A DNA stretch of 64,000 nt from Pseudomonas deceptionensis (GTDB lineage Bacteria > Pseudomonadota > Gammaproteobacteria > Pseudomonadales > Pseudomonadaceae): NCBI RefSeq assembly GCF_900106095.1, contig NZ_FNUD01000002.1:1323501-1387500 (forward strand), in the 5' to 3' direction. Both the position numbers and the translations under genes were made by a program. Shown one piece after another: positions 43,859 through 54,347 of the stretch (the first letter of the stretch is position 1; the number at the start of each line of letters is the position of its first letter). Below the pieces are notes generated by a model that was given only the letters and a program-made list of their open reading frames with translations, was not told the origin of the DNA and made no database searches.

Positions 43859-46789
43859 TTATAACGATGGTTTCTCGGTAGTGCTATCCGAAAAGTCTGA
43901 AATAAACAGGCGAAGGAAAGTTGCTGCGAATTCTTCTGCAGGTAAAGGCGCGCTGACGATGCGGCCCTGGATTTGTTCGCAGCCGGCTTTGGTCAGAAAA
44001 TCCTGTTGTGCCCGAGTTTCGACACCTTCGGCAATGATGGTGATTTGCATGCTGCGCCCCAGTGCAATGATGGCGCGGACGATCGCGGCATCGTGGGCGT
44101 CATTGGGCAGGCCCCGGATAAATGACTGATCGATTTTCAGTGTGTCCAGCGGCAAATGCTTGAGGTAGCTGAGGGAGGAGTAGCCGGTACCAAAATCGTC
44201 AATGGACAGTTGCACGCCTAGCTGTTTGAGCTGGAGCAGTACCACAAACGCTTCTTCGGTCTGGCTCGTGATGACGTTTTCGGTGATTTTCAGCTGTAAG
44301 CAACCCGGCTTGAGCTCGTAGGTTTTAAGTAACTGATGGATACGCGCCAGCAGTTTTGGACTGTGCAGTTGAGAGCTCGCCAGGTTGACGGATATCGGCC
44401 CAAAGGGCTCGTAAATCTGATGCCAGGCATGCAGTTGTTGGCAGACGCGTTCGAGCATCCAATCGCCTATTTGAATGATCATGCCGTTTTCTTCGGCCAG
44501 ATGAATAAAGCGCTCGGGCGGGATTTCTCCGAGTTCAGGGTGGTTCCAGCGAATCAGTGCTTTGGCGCCGACCAGGCTGAGGTCGCGCAAGCTGATTTTA
44601 GGTTGATAGAACAGTGCCAGTTGGTCGCGCTCCAGCGCCCGGCGCAGATCCTGCTCCAGAGAGACGCGCGCACTGGCCTGGGCGCTCAGGTCCTGGGTGT
44701 AGCGTTCGACGCGGTTGCGACCTTTGAGTTTGGAGCGGTACATCGCGGTATCGGCATTCTTGATGAGGGTGGCTACTTCGGTGCCGTCTTCCGGATACAC
44801 GCTGATGCCAATGCTGGCGCTGATAAACAGTTCATGCTCGCCTGCCGGGAAGGGGGCGCTGAAACACGCCAGGAGCTTGTCGGCGATGAGGTCTGCATCA
44901 CGGGGGTGTTTGAGCCCGGGCAGCAAGATAATGAATTCATCGCCGCCCAGGCGGGCAACGGTGTCGATATCGCGCAACTGTTCTTTGAGGCGGGTTGCAA
45001 TGCCATTCAGCAGCAGGTCGCCGACCGGGTGGCCGAGGCTGTCATTTATGTTCTTGAAGCGGTCCAGGTCCAGAAACAAGACGGCGCCGTGCTGGCCATT
45101 GCGCCTCTGGTCCGTGAGCACCTCGCGCAGCCGACGCTCAAACAGCAAACGGTTGGGCAGGTTGGTCAGCGGGTCGTGGTGGGCTTGGTGGTCAAGGCGC
45201 GACTGGGCATGTTTGAGGCTGGAGATGTCAGAAAATACGCCTACAAAATGGGTCGCCAGGTTGTCGCTGTTGCGTACGGTGCTGATGGTCATCCAGTTGG
45301 GGTGTATTTCACCGTTTTTGCGTTTGTTGCTGATTTCGCCCTGCCAGTGGCCATCTTTTGAAAGTTGATGCCACATCTCGGCAAAGAACAGGCTGTTGTG
45401 CTGGCCGGAAGCCATAATGCGCGGAGTCTGGCCAAGGACTTCGCTCTCGCTGTAACCGGTAATTTCGGTGAAGGCCCGATTCACCGCGGTGATGACTTGC
45501 TGGGGGTCGGTGATGACGATGCCTTCAGCCGTACTCTCAAAGACGGTGGCCGTTTGTTGCAGTTTCTCCTGCATCTGATGGCGCTCTGTGATGTCGCGCG
45601 CGATGGTCAATATGCAGTTCTCGGTACCGATCATCAGTGGGTAGCTGGAGATTTCACAGAGGCGGATTCGTCCGTCCCTGTGTCGGATGCTGCACCTGAA
45701 GTCACGGGCAAAGCCGTTTTCCTCCAGTCGCCTCAGAAGTTCAACGCGTTGCTCAAGATCGACCCACAGGTGCAGGTCCAGTGTTGAATGGTGCAGGGAA
45801 GCGTCGCTGTCATAACCACTGAGCTGGCTAAAGCCTTCGTTTGTCTCGATCATCAGGCCGTCGCTTTGTCGAGTTATCAAAAGGCCATCTGGAGAGGCGT
45901 GGAACGCTTTGGCGAACTTTTCTTCGGAGAGGCGCAAGGCTTCTTCGACCTGCTTGTTATCGCTGATGTTGATCATAAGACCGCGCAGAACGGCCTGTTG
46001 GTTGTGGGTGGTGATACTGGCTATGTCCCGCAGCCACAAGGTATTGCCGTCAGCGGTCACCACTCGATAGTCCAAGCTGTGGTTATGGCCGGCGCTGACC
46101 TCTTTATCGCGGCAGGCTTGGGCCTTGGCCTGGTCATCGGGATGCAGGATCCGGCTCCAGAACCCCGGGCTTGACCAGTCCGCGATAGGGTAGCCGAGTA
46201 AGACTTCTGCTTGGGGCGAGACATAGGTGTAGGCATCGCCGTCCAGGCGTGTCTCCCAGGCGATAGCCGAAAGGCTTTCTATCAGGCTCCTGTAGTGATA
46301 TTCGCTGCTGCGCAGCGCTTGTTCGAGGGCTTTTCGGTGGGAAATTTCATAGCTCATGCGTCGGTTGATGCGGATGACCACGATCAGTACGACGATCAAA
46401 AGCAGCGCGCCGGGGAGGATATAGAGCAGCAAGGTGCGCCACAGGGCACGGTAGTCGCCAATCCAGTGCTGCTGATTATTAGCGATTGCTCCCAGGTTGG
46501 TGTCGGGTAGTACCTTGTCAAGCAGCCAGTCGATTCTGGATTGCTCGGTCAGCTCTGATACGGCCACTTGCCGGGGGGCCGGGTACAGATGTGCATGACC
46601 GGTCGCCAGGTCAGCATAGAGCGCGCGCGGGTTACGAAACTCAAATGACGGGCGAGTGGTATCTATACCGCGGAACAGTTGAGGGTGTTTTTCGAGTCGT
46701 TGCTGCTCTTTATCACTAAACGTCAGGGCACAGGTGGCAGTGGTCCAGGCGACAAGCGACAGAAGCAGGAAAGCCAGCAATCGTGACAT
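43859..46789 (-). CDS. RmcA-like PAS-GGDEF-EAL protein with shortened sensor and altered EAL motif
   Basis: A 976-residue inner-membrane c-di-GMP protein in the position of RmcA (PA0575) next to rpoD. A signal peptide (1-22) is followed by only about 85 periplasmic residues. These begin like a bacterial solute-binding domain (LEKHPQLFRGIDTTRPSFEF) and end with its juxtamembrane tail (NNQQHWIGDYRALW). One helix follows (about 115-140; LPGALLLIVVLIVVIRI), then three PAS domains (about 160-525). The GGDEF domain keeps GGDEF at 615-619 and the RDID inhibitory site. In the EAL domain the first motif reads GAKALIRW: Lys743 replaces the metal-binding Glu. Other catalytic positions (SVNLA, TEN, DDFGTGYSS, KIDQSF, AEGVET) remain, but QGY is QGR. 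Cyclase activity is plausible and phosphodiesterase activity doubtful. Confidence 0.9.
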   Translation of the reverse strand: MSRLLAFLLLSLVAWTTATCALTFSDKEQQRLEKHPQLFRGIDTTRPSFEFRNPRALYADLATGHAHLYPAPRQVAVSELTEQSRIDWLLDKVLPDTNLGAIANNQQHWIGDYRALWRTLLLYILPGALLLIVVLIVVIRINRRMSYEISHRKALEQALRSSEYHYRSLIESLSAIAWETRLDGDAYTYVSPQAEVLLGYPIADWSSPGFWSRILHPDDQAKAQACRDKEVSAGHNHSLDYRVVTADGNTLWLRDIASITTHNQQAVLRGLMINISDNKQVEEALRLSEEKFAKAFHASPDGLLITRQSDGLMIETNEGFSQLSGYDSDASLHHSTLDLHLWVDLEQRVELLRRLEENGFARDFRCSIRHRDGRIRLCEISSYPLMIGTENCILTIARDITERHQMQEKLQQTATVFESTAEGIVITDPQQVITAVNRAFTEITGYSESEVLGQTPRIMASGQHNSLFFAEMWHQLSKDGHWQGEISNKRKNGEIHPNWMTISTVRNSDNLATHFVGVFSDISSLKHAQSRLDHQAHHDPLTNLPNRLLFERRLREVLTDQRRNGQHGAVLFLDLDRFKNINDSLGHPVGDLLLNGIATRLKEQLRDIDTVARLGGDEFIILLPGLKHPRDADLIADKLLACFSAPFPAGEHELFISASIGISVYPEDGTEVATLIKNADTAMYRSKLKGRNRVERYTQDLSAQASARVSLEQDLRRALERDQLALFYQPKISLRDLSLVGAKALIRWNHPELGEIPPERFIHLAEENGMIIQIGDWMLERVCQQLHAWHQIYEPFGPISVNLASSQLHSPKLLARIHQLLKTYELKPGCLQLKITENVITSQTEEAFVVLLQLKQLGVQLSIDDFGTGYSSLSYLKHLPLDTLKIDQSFIRGLPNDAHDAAIVRAIIALGRSMQITIIAEGVETRAQQDFLTKAGCEQIQGRIVSAPLPAEEFAATFLRLFISDFSDSTTEKPSL

Positions 46790-46872
46790 GCGCGTCTCTT
46801 CAGTGCGCGTGGATGCATCCAGTGTAGTCGGACTGTGGCGGGGGGAAGGGGCGAGAAAGTGTTTGGCTATAA

Positions 46873-46900
46873 AGCAAAACCCCCGGCAGGGCCGGGGGTT
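46873..46900 (-). terminator. Rho-independent terminator of rpoD
   Basis: CCCCCGGC-CCT-GCCGGGGG (minus strand) followed by TTTTGCTTT, 6 bases after the rpoD stop. Confidence 0.93.
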
Positions 46901-46906
46901 TTGTTA

Positions 46907-48754
<1,848 letters not shown>

Positions 48755-48821
48755 AACACCCTATCCACTGAAGGTCTTGGCGGGCAAAAAACAAGCCGAG
48801 GATTATACCTTAGCTATGACC

Positions 48822-50777
48822 TCACGCGCCAGTTGAGGTCGGGTTTGATGCGGGATTATTGCGACTTAGAAGGTCGCGTAACTGATTTTTTTCCTCGGGG
48901 CTGAGCTCGCCTTGACGTGCTTTTCGAAGAAGTTGTTCAAGATTTCGCTCGCGTTGGCGAGCTGACAAGCTAGTTATGGTGTCGAAAAACTGTTGTTCAA
49001 GGTTATCGGCATCAATTAGCCACTCCTTTTCCAGCAGTCTTTGCAGCAAGCGACCCTGTTCAGTGCCGTGCCAGCGGGACAACAACTGTATAGAGCTTAG
49101 CTTAGGATTTTTCTGAACGGCCTCTACCAGAGCAATCAGTAGCTGATTATTAGTCTGGTCTTCTGCAGCAAAGTGCCCGGCGTCCTCAACTTTTTTGGCC
49201 AGTTGCGGATGGTGCAGCAGGGTGCGCAAGGCTGTCAGTGTAGGCGGTTCAACGCCGACGGGGATCCAGGCCTGCTCGCGTTCGCCGCCACGCTTGCCTT
49301 TTTTGTCCCAGGGTTTGTTTTCCCACTTCTTGCCGCCAGCACCGGGCTTTTTCGGTGTCCATTCCTGCTGGGGAACGTACATGTCCGGTTGCTGGAAGTC
49401 GCTGTAGTCGGGCATTGCATCGTAATCGATGCCCGGATCGTAAGCCGGTTGTGCCTGGGGCCTGGACGGTGCGCTTTGAGCCAGTTGGCTGACCGTTTCG
49501 CTGGTCAGCCCGGTGATTTCGCTTAATCGCTGACGCATCAAGGTCCGCAGGTTGGCGCCCGGGACTTTATCGATCAACGGTGCAGCCAGCGTAGCCATGT
49601 GGGCCTTGCCTTCAAGCGAGCGCGGGTCTGATTCTTCAGTCAGTTGCTGGAAGAAGTAATCGGCCAGCGGCTGCGCGTGCTGGTTGATGCGGGCCTTGAA
49701 GGCATCGGTGCCTTCGGAACGCACCAGTGTGTCCGGGTCTTCGCCTTCGGGCAGGAACAAAAAGCGTGCGCGCCGTCCGTCCTGCAAGCAGGGCAGTGTA
49801 GCTTCCAGTGCACGCCAGGCGGCATTGCGGCCTGCCTGGTCGCCGTCGAAGCAGAATAAAACGCTGGGGACCACACGGAACAGACGCTTCATGTGCTCTT
49901 CGCTCGTCGCGGTACCCAAGGTTGCGACGGCATTGCGCAGGCCTTGCTGGGCGAGGGCGATAACGTCCATGTAGCCTTCGACCACAATGATTTCATCGAG
50001 GCTGCGGTTGAACTTGCGCGCTTCGAACAGCCCGTACAGTTCCTGGCCTTTGTGAAAGACCGGGGTTTCCGGGGAGTTCAGGTACTTGGGTTTGTCGTCA
50101 CCCAGCACTCGGCCGCCGAAGGCAATGATTCGGCCGCGGCTGTCGCGGATCGGAAACATAACGCGATCGCGAAAGCGATCGTAGCGTTTACCTGTCTCGG
50201 CGTTTTCCACCAGCAGGCCGGCATCGATCATGGCTTTTTGCTGAAGCGTGTCGCTGCTTAGATGCTTGTACAGGTTGTCCCAGCCGGGCGGAGCGAAACC
50301 CAAGCCGAAATCGCGGGCGATTTCGCCGGTCAGGCCGCGGCCTTTCAGGTAGTCAACGGCCGCTTTACGTGCCGGATGGCTTTTTAAAGCCTGGCGATAA
50401 AAGTCGGCTGCGGCAGTGAGAAGCGGGTAGAGCGGAGAGTCAGTGGGCTGCCGGGGTTTATGCGGGCGACCACTTTCTTCTCGGGGGATTTCCATGCCGG
50501 CGGCTTTGGCCAGTTCTTCGACAGCCTGGGGGAAATCCAGATTGTCGTGGTCCATGATGAAGCCGAGGGCGTTACCGCCAGCGCCGCAGCCAAAGCAGTA
50601 ATAGAACTGTTTGTCGGGGCTGACGCTGAAAGACGGTGTTTTTTCTTTGTGGAAGGGGCAGCAGGCCGTGTAATTTTTGCCGGCTTTCTTCATTTGCACG
50701 CGAGAGCTGACGACATCGACGATATCGGTACGGTTCAGAAGGTCGTCAATAAAGCTCTGGGGGATTAACCCGGCCAT
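48822..50777 (-). CDS. dnaG: DNA primase
   Basis: Makes RNA primers at the replication fork; 651 residues. The CHC2-type zinc finger is CCPFHKEKTPSFSVSPDKQF then YYCFGCG near residue 38-65. The TOPRIM core has IIVVEGYMDVIALAQQG and VLFCFDGDQAGRNAAWRALE with the metal-binding acids. The C-terminal helicase-binding domain (about 500-650) interacts with DnaB. It is upstream of rpoD with a 67-base gap, the conserved macromolecular-synthesis order. Confidence 0.98.
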   Translation of the reverse strand: MAGLIPQSFIDDLLNRTDIVDVVSSRVQMKKAGKNYTACCPFHKEKTPSFSVSPDKQFYYCFGCGAGGNALGFIMDHDNLDFPQAVEELAKAAGMEIPREESGRPHKPRQPTDSPLYPLLTAAADFYRQALKSHPARKAAVDYLKGRGLTGEIARDFGLGFAPPGWDNLYKHLSSDTLQQKAMIDAGLLVENAETGKRYDRFRDRVMFPIRDSRGRIIAFGGRVLGDDKPKYLNSPETPVFHKGQELYGLFEARKFNRSLDEIIVVEGYMDVIALAQQGLRNAVATLGTATSEEHMKRLFRVVPSVLFCFDGDQAGRNAAWRALEATLPCLQDGRRARFLFLPEGEDPDTLVRSEGTDAFKARINQHAQPLADYFFQQLTEESDPRSLEGKAHMATLAAPLIDKVPGANLRTLMRQRLSEITGLTSETVSQLAQSAPSRPQAQPAYDPGIDYDAMPDYSDFQQPDMYVPQQEWTPKKPGAGGKKWENKPWDKKGKRGGEREQAWIPVGVEPPTLTALRTLLHHPQLAKKVEDAGHFAAEDQTNNQLLIALVEAVQKNPKLSSIQLLSRWHGTEQGRLLQRLLEKEWLIDADNLEQQFFDTITSLSARQRERNLEQLLRKARQGELSPEEKNQLRDLLSRNNPASNPTSTGA

Positions 50778-51248
50778 GGCGTTCTCGTCATCACTGCGCA
50801 GAAATGGGTCCGTATAAAGGGCTTGGTCATCGCGCGTGCAGGCGAATGCTCTGCTCGATCGTGGGGCGTCAGCTCAATTATTTCGGGGAAGTGTATCTGT
50901 CGAAACCCTGTCTGCTCATTTTAATCAGAGTGAATGGGATCGATAATTTTCACGCTCTGAGTCCGGCACTGACCAATGGCTGGTCTCGGATAGCTCATAA
51001 GCAGGCACTGGAGAGGTGCCTTGGGCTGATCGTCTTTAGGGAAAATCAGAGAGGTGTGCTCGTCGGTAGCCTTGGAAGGCTCGTCAGTAAAGACGTGCAC
51101 CGCTGGCTATTAGGCCAGGTCTGACGTGATGTAACGCTTGTCGCGGTCGCATCTGCGGCCTTGACGATAAAGCATGTAACCTTCAACAACTGCCTACGGC
51201 CCGGCTTTAGGCCGGGCTTGGCAGAAGCTTGCAACGAACGTCTGTGTA
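50778..51248. other. Gene-free interval between dnaG and rpsU
   Basis: A stretch of 471 bases with no credible gene in any frame. Many pseudomonads carry a GatB/YqeY-type gene here; none of its segments is recognisable on either strand. The right end holds the rpsU 3' hairpin, and the left end presumably the dnaG promoter. Short open frames present (for example 50804-51124) look non-coding. Confidence 0.6.
51199..51217 (-). terminator. Hairpin downstream of rpsU
   Basis: GCCCGGC-CTAAA-GCCGGGC is a perfect 7-bp stem about 30 bases after the rpsU stop. No strong T-run follows, so termination may be partial. Confidence 0.55.
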
Positions 51249-51464
51249 TTAGTACAGACGAACGGCGCGGCGCTGCTCGCGCTGAACTTTCTTCGCGTGA
51301 CGCTTAACAGCAGCTGCTGCTTTACGCTTACGCTCAGAAGTCGGCTTCTCGTAAAATTCGCGGCTGCGAACTTCAGCCAGAACACCGGCTTTTTCGCAGG
51401 AGCGCTTGAAACGACGCAGAGCTACGTCGAAGGGTTCGTTCTCTTTTACTTTGACGGCTGGCAT
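51249..51464 (-). CDS. rpsU: 30S ribosomal protein S21
   Basis: The 71-residue basic S21 protein, needed for translation initiation on the small subunit. The sequence [40 protein letters not shown] and the Arg/Lys-rich tail ([14 protein letters not shown]) are the standard family sequence over its full length. It is divergent from tsaD and upstream of dnaG, as in other gamma-proteobacteria. Confidence 0.99.
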
Positions 51465-51662
51465 CCAGAGCTACCTTCATTCATTACCGGGGTCAACGTC
51501 TCAAGGCAAAATCGCGTTGGAAGACGTCGGTTTTTAAGGGTTGCGGATGTTAACCCCTCATCGCCCGGAATGCAAAGCCTCTGATCGAAAACCGCTGGCC
51601 GGGGGCGGGAGTGGCGACTATTATGCGCGCCTTCGAATCTAGCCTCTACAAGGCGTAAACCC

Positions 51663-52688
51663 ATGCTAGTACTGGGATTAGAAACCTCCTGCGACGAAAC
51701 CGGCGTCGCGCTATACGACAGTGAACGCGGGCTTTTGGCCGATGCACTGTTCAGTCAGATCGACCTGCACCGCGCTTATGGCGGTGTGGTTCCGGAGCTG
51801 GCTTCAAGGGATCACGTCAAGCGCATGCTGCCCTTGATTCGTCAGGTGTTGGCTGAGGCTGACTGTGTGCCTACGGAGATTGACGCAATTGCCTATACGG
51901 CAGGGCCTGGATTGGTTGGAGCCCTGCTGGTTGGGGCCTCTTGCGCCCAGGCGCTGGCATTCGCCTGGGGCATTCCGGCCCTTGGTGTGCACCACATGGA
52001 GGGGCATTTGCTGGCCCCTATGCTGGAAGAACAGCCTCCGGAATTTCCGTTCGTCGCTTTGTTGGTGTCGGGCGGTCATACGCAGCTGGTTCGCGTTGAT
52101 GGTATCGGCCAATACGAGTTGTTGGGCGAGACGCTGGATGATGCTGCGGGTGAGGCGTTCGACAAGACCGCGAAGATGATGGGGCTCAACTATCCGGGCG
52201 GCCCTGAGATCGCACGATTGGCCGCTCAGGGCGTTGCGGGGCGCTTTGTGTTCCCTAGGCCCATGACTGACCGTCCGGGGCTGCAGTTCAGCTTCAGCGG
52301 CCTCAAGACCTTTGCCTTGAACACCTGGCAGCGTTGCGTGGCTGCGGGCGACGATACTGAGCAGACACGCTGTGATATCTCCCTGGCGTTCCAGCAGGCC
52401 GTGGTTGAGACGCTGACCATCAAGTGCAAGCGCGCCTTGAAGCACGCGGGCATGAAGCGCCTGGTGATTGCGGGCGGGGTGAGTGCCAACAAGGCGTTGC
52501 GCGTTTCTCTGGAGAAAATGCTCGGTGAGATGAAGGGCAATGTGTATTACGCCCGGCCGGAATTTTGTACGGATAACGGCGCGATGATTGCGTTTGCCGG
52601 TTGTCAGCGCTTACAGGCCGGTCAGCACGAAACATTGGCGATCAGTGTGCAGGCGCGCTGGCCGATGGAGCAATTGAAGCCCCTGTGA
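51663..52688 (+). CDS. tsaD: tRNA N6-threonylcarbamoyladenosine transferase TsaD
   Basis: Transfers the threonylcarbamoyl group to A37 of ANN-decoding tRNAs, with TsaB and TsaE. 341 residues. The start [20 protein letters not shown] is typical. The iron/zinc site is [11 protein letters not shown], the ATP-binding ASKHA motifs are [10 protein letters not shown] and [18 protein letters not shown], and the terminal metal Asp is in [13 protein letters not shown]. It is divergent from rpsU. Confidence 0.98.
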   Translation: MLVLGLETSCDETGVALYDSERGLLADALFSQIDLHRAYGGVVPELASRDHVKRMLPLIRQVLAEADCVPTEIDAIAYTAGPGLVGALLVGASCAQALAFAWGIPALGVHHMEGHLLAPMLEEQPPEFPFVALLVSGGHTQLVRVDGIGQYELLGETLDDAAGEAFDKTAKMMGLNYPGGPEIARLAAQGVAGRFVFPRPMTDRPGLQFSFSGLKTFALNTWQRCVAAGDDTEQTRCDISLAFQQAVVETLTIKCKRALKHAGMKRLVIAGGVSANKALRVSLEKMLGEMKGNVYYARPEFCTDNGAMIAFAGCQRLQAGQHETLAISVQARWPMEQLKPL

Positions 52689-52732
52689 ACGCTGGGGCTG
52701 GTTCGCACGTGAGGTTTTTTCACGGGCAACAT

Positions 52733-53302
52733 TCAGAAATGCCGTTCGCGCCCAGCCATCAGGTCGCGTAAATTGCCGCGGTGGCGCCAGACAATCAGTG
52801 CCGTCAGGACGCTCATGGGCAGCAGGGCGGCAGGCTCTTGCCAGGCCAGTAATGGCAGGGTCAGGGGTGTGGCGATCAACGCGGCCAGTGAGCTGGTGCG
52901 GGTCAGTTGAAAGGTAAGCAGCCATGCTGCGACCGCCAGCAATGCCGCAGGCGGGTAAAGCCCCAGCAGCATGCCGGCAGCCGTGGCGACACCTTTGCCT
53001 CCGCGAAAGCGGAAGTACGCAGGGTACATGTGCCCGACGACGGCGCAGATACCGATCCAGGCCTGGTCCTGGAGCGAGAAATCCAGTTGATAGGCCAGCA
53101 GGACGGGTAAAAGCCCCTTGCACAGGTCACCGAGCAAGGTCAGGACGGCAAGCTTTTTGCCAGCCAGACGCAACATGTTGGTTGCGCCCGCATTGCCGGA
53201 GCCACTCATTCGCGGATCGGGGGTTCCCGTCAGGCGGCTGAGCAAAATGGCAAAGGACAGAGAGCCGAGCAGGTAGGCGAGGATCGCCAGTAACCAAAAC
53301 AT
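52733..53302 (-). CDS. plsY: Glycerol-3-phosphate acyltransferase PlsY
   Basis: Inner-membrane enzyme that acylates glycerol-3-phosphate from acyl-phosphate, the first step of phospholipid synthesis. 189 residues with about five helices. The three PlsY motifs are visible: [20 protein letters not shown] followed by [35 protein letters not shown]; and the terminal [14 protein letters not shown]. It is convergent with tsaD and divergent from folB. Confidence 0.97.
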   Translation of the reverse strand: MFWLLAILAYLLGSLSFAILLSRLTGTPDPRMSGSGNAGATNMLRLAGKKLAVLTLLGDLCKGLLPVLLAYQLDFSLQDQAWIGICAVVGHMYPAYFRFRGGKGVATAAGMLLGLYPPAALLAVAAWLLTFQLTRTSSLAALIATPLTLPLLAWQEPAALLPMSVLTALIVWRHRGNLRDLMAGRERHF

Positions 53303-53376
53303 GCTAACTATTCCGGGCGAGGACGCCCTGATTCTAACGGCGCATTGCGCCCTTGTCGTGCTGCGGAGAAGAGTGC

Positions 53377-53730
53377 TTGGACAGAGTGTTTATCGAAGGT
53401 CTGGAAGTTGACACCGTGATCGGTGCTTATGACTGGGAACGTGGCATCCGTCAGTGTCTGCGTCTTGACCTGAGTTTTGCGTGGGACAACCGTCCGGCTG
53501 CCGCTGGCGATGATCTGACGCTGGCTCTCGATTATGCGAGCGTTTCCACGCGTATTCAGGCATTTGCCGAGCAAGCTCAGTTCCAGCTGGTGGAAACCTT
53601 TGCAGAGCGTCTGGCGCAAGTATTGATGAGTGAGTTCAATATTCCCTGGCTTCACCTCAAACTGACCAAGCCCGGCGCCGTAGCGGCGGCCACTGGGGTG
53701 GGTGTGGAGATTGAGCGCGGATGTCGCTAA
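53377..53730 (+). CDS. folB: Dihydroneopterin aldolase
   Basis: Cleaves dihydroneopterin to 6-hydroxymethyl-dihydropterin in folate synthesis. 117 residues. The conserved start [20 protein letters not shown] and the [12 protein letters not shown] and [12 protein letters not shown] segments are typical, and KLTKPGAV carries the catalytic Lys. A TTG start at 53377 is chosen because it begins the conserved sequence and has GGAG about 8 bases upstream; a GTG at 53353 gives eight unlikely residues. It overlaps folK by 10 bases. Confidence 0.95.
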   Translation: MDRVFIEGLEVDTVIGAYDWERGIRQCLRLDLSFAWDNRPAAAGDDLTLALDYASVSTRIQAFAEQAQFQLVETFAERLAQVLMSEFNIPWLHLKLTKPGAVAAATGVGVEIERGCR

Positions 53731-54248
53731 CTCAGGTTTATCTCGGGCTGGGCAGCAATGTCGAGCGCGAAAAGCACTTGCTGGCGGGGCTTGAGGCTCT
53801 GGCCGATTTTTTGTGCGACATGCACTGCTCTGCAGTTTTTGAAAGTCAGCCTGTGGGCATCAAAAGCGGGCCGTTTTTCAATCTGGTAGTGTCGGCGAAA
53901 ACCGATTTGCCACTGATCGAGTTAAGTCGACGTTTAAAGCTGATCGAGGCTGATAACGGACGTTACGCTCAAGATCGCAAAGGGTTGCCTCTTGATATCG
54001 ACGTGCTGTTTTACGGCGATCTGGCAGGGAATTTTGACGGATTGACGTTGCCACGTGCAGAGATTCTCAAGAACGCTTTCGTGTTGTGGCCACTGTCTTT
54101 GATAGCCCCAGACAAAGTGCATCCTGGTGTGGGCAAGCCCCTTGCTCAGATGTGGGCAGAGGCACAGATCGATCAAGTGCTCGCACCTGCTGCATTTGAG
54201 TGGCGGGGCGAGCAGTTGACGCCGCTGGAGATGCTTTCGGATCTGTAG
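53721..54248 (+). CDS. folK: 2-amino-4-hydroxy-6-hydroxymethyldihydropteridine pyrophosphokinase
   Basis: Transfers pyrophosphate from ATP to hydroxymethyl-dihydropterin, the step after FolB. 175 residues. Motifs are VYLGLGSNVEREKHLLAGLE, GPFFNLVVSAKT, and the metal site LPLDIDVLFYGD; the LPRAEILKNAFVLWPLSLIA segment follows. It starts within folB, so the two are coupled. Its TAG stop lies inside the first bases of a REP element, meaning the C-terminus ends where the repeat begins. Confidence 0.95.
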   Translation: MSLTQVYLGLGSNVEREKHLLAGLEALADFLCDMHCSAVFESQPVGIKSGPFFNLVVSAKTDLPLIELSRRLKLIEADNGRYAQDRKGLPLDIDVLFYGDLAGNFDGLTLPRAEILKNAFVLWPLSLIAPDKVHPGVGKPLAQMWAEAQIDQVLAPAAFEWRGEQLTPLEMLSDL

Positions 54249-54336
54249 CCGCTGCCGCAGGCTACGATAAGGGCCGCAGGCCCTTCGATATTTCGGGGCT
54301 GCTCCGCACCCATCGCAGCCTGCGGCAGCGGCTACA
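54244..54336. repeat. REP palindrome pair overlapping the folK stop
   Basis: TGTAGCCGCTGCCGCAGGCT and ATCGCAGCCTGCGGCAGCGG/CTACA, family A. The TAG at 54246-54248 within its first bases serves as the folK stop codon. It lies between the convergent folK and cca genes. Confidence 0.9.
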
Positions 54337-54347
54337 GAAGTTCTGAT

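Noticed and set aside
50804..51124. A 106-codon open frame in the dnaG-rpsU gap
   Set aside because: Weak start, no ribosome site, no domain; the composition does not look coding. I left the interval as gene-free.
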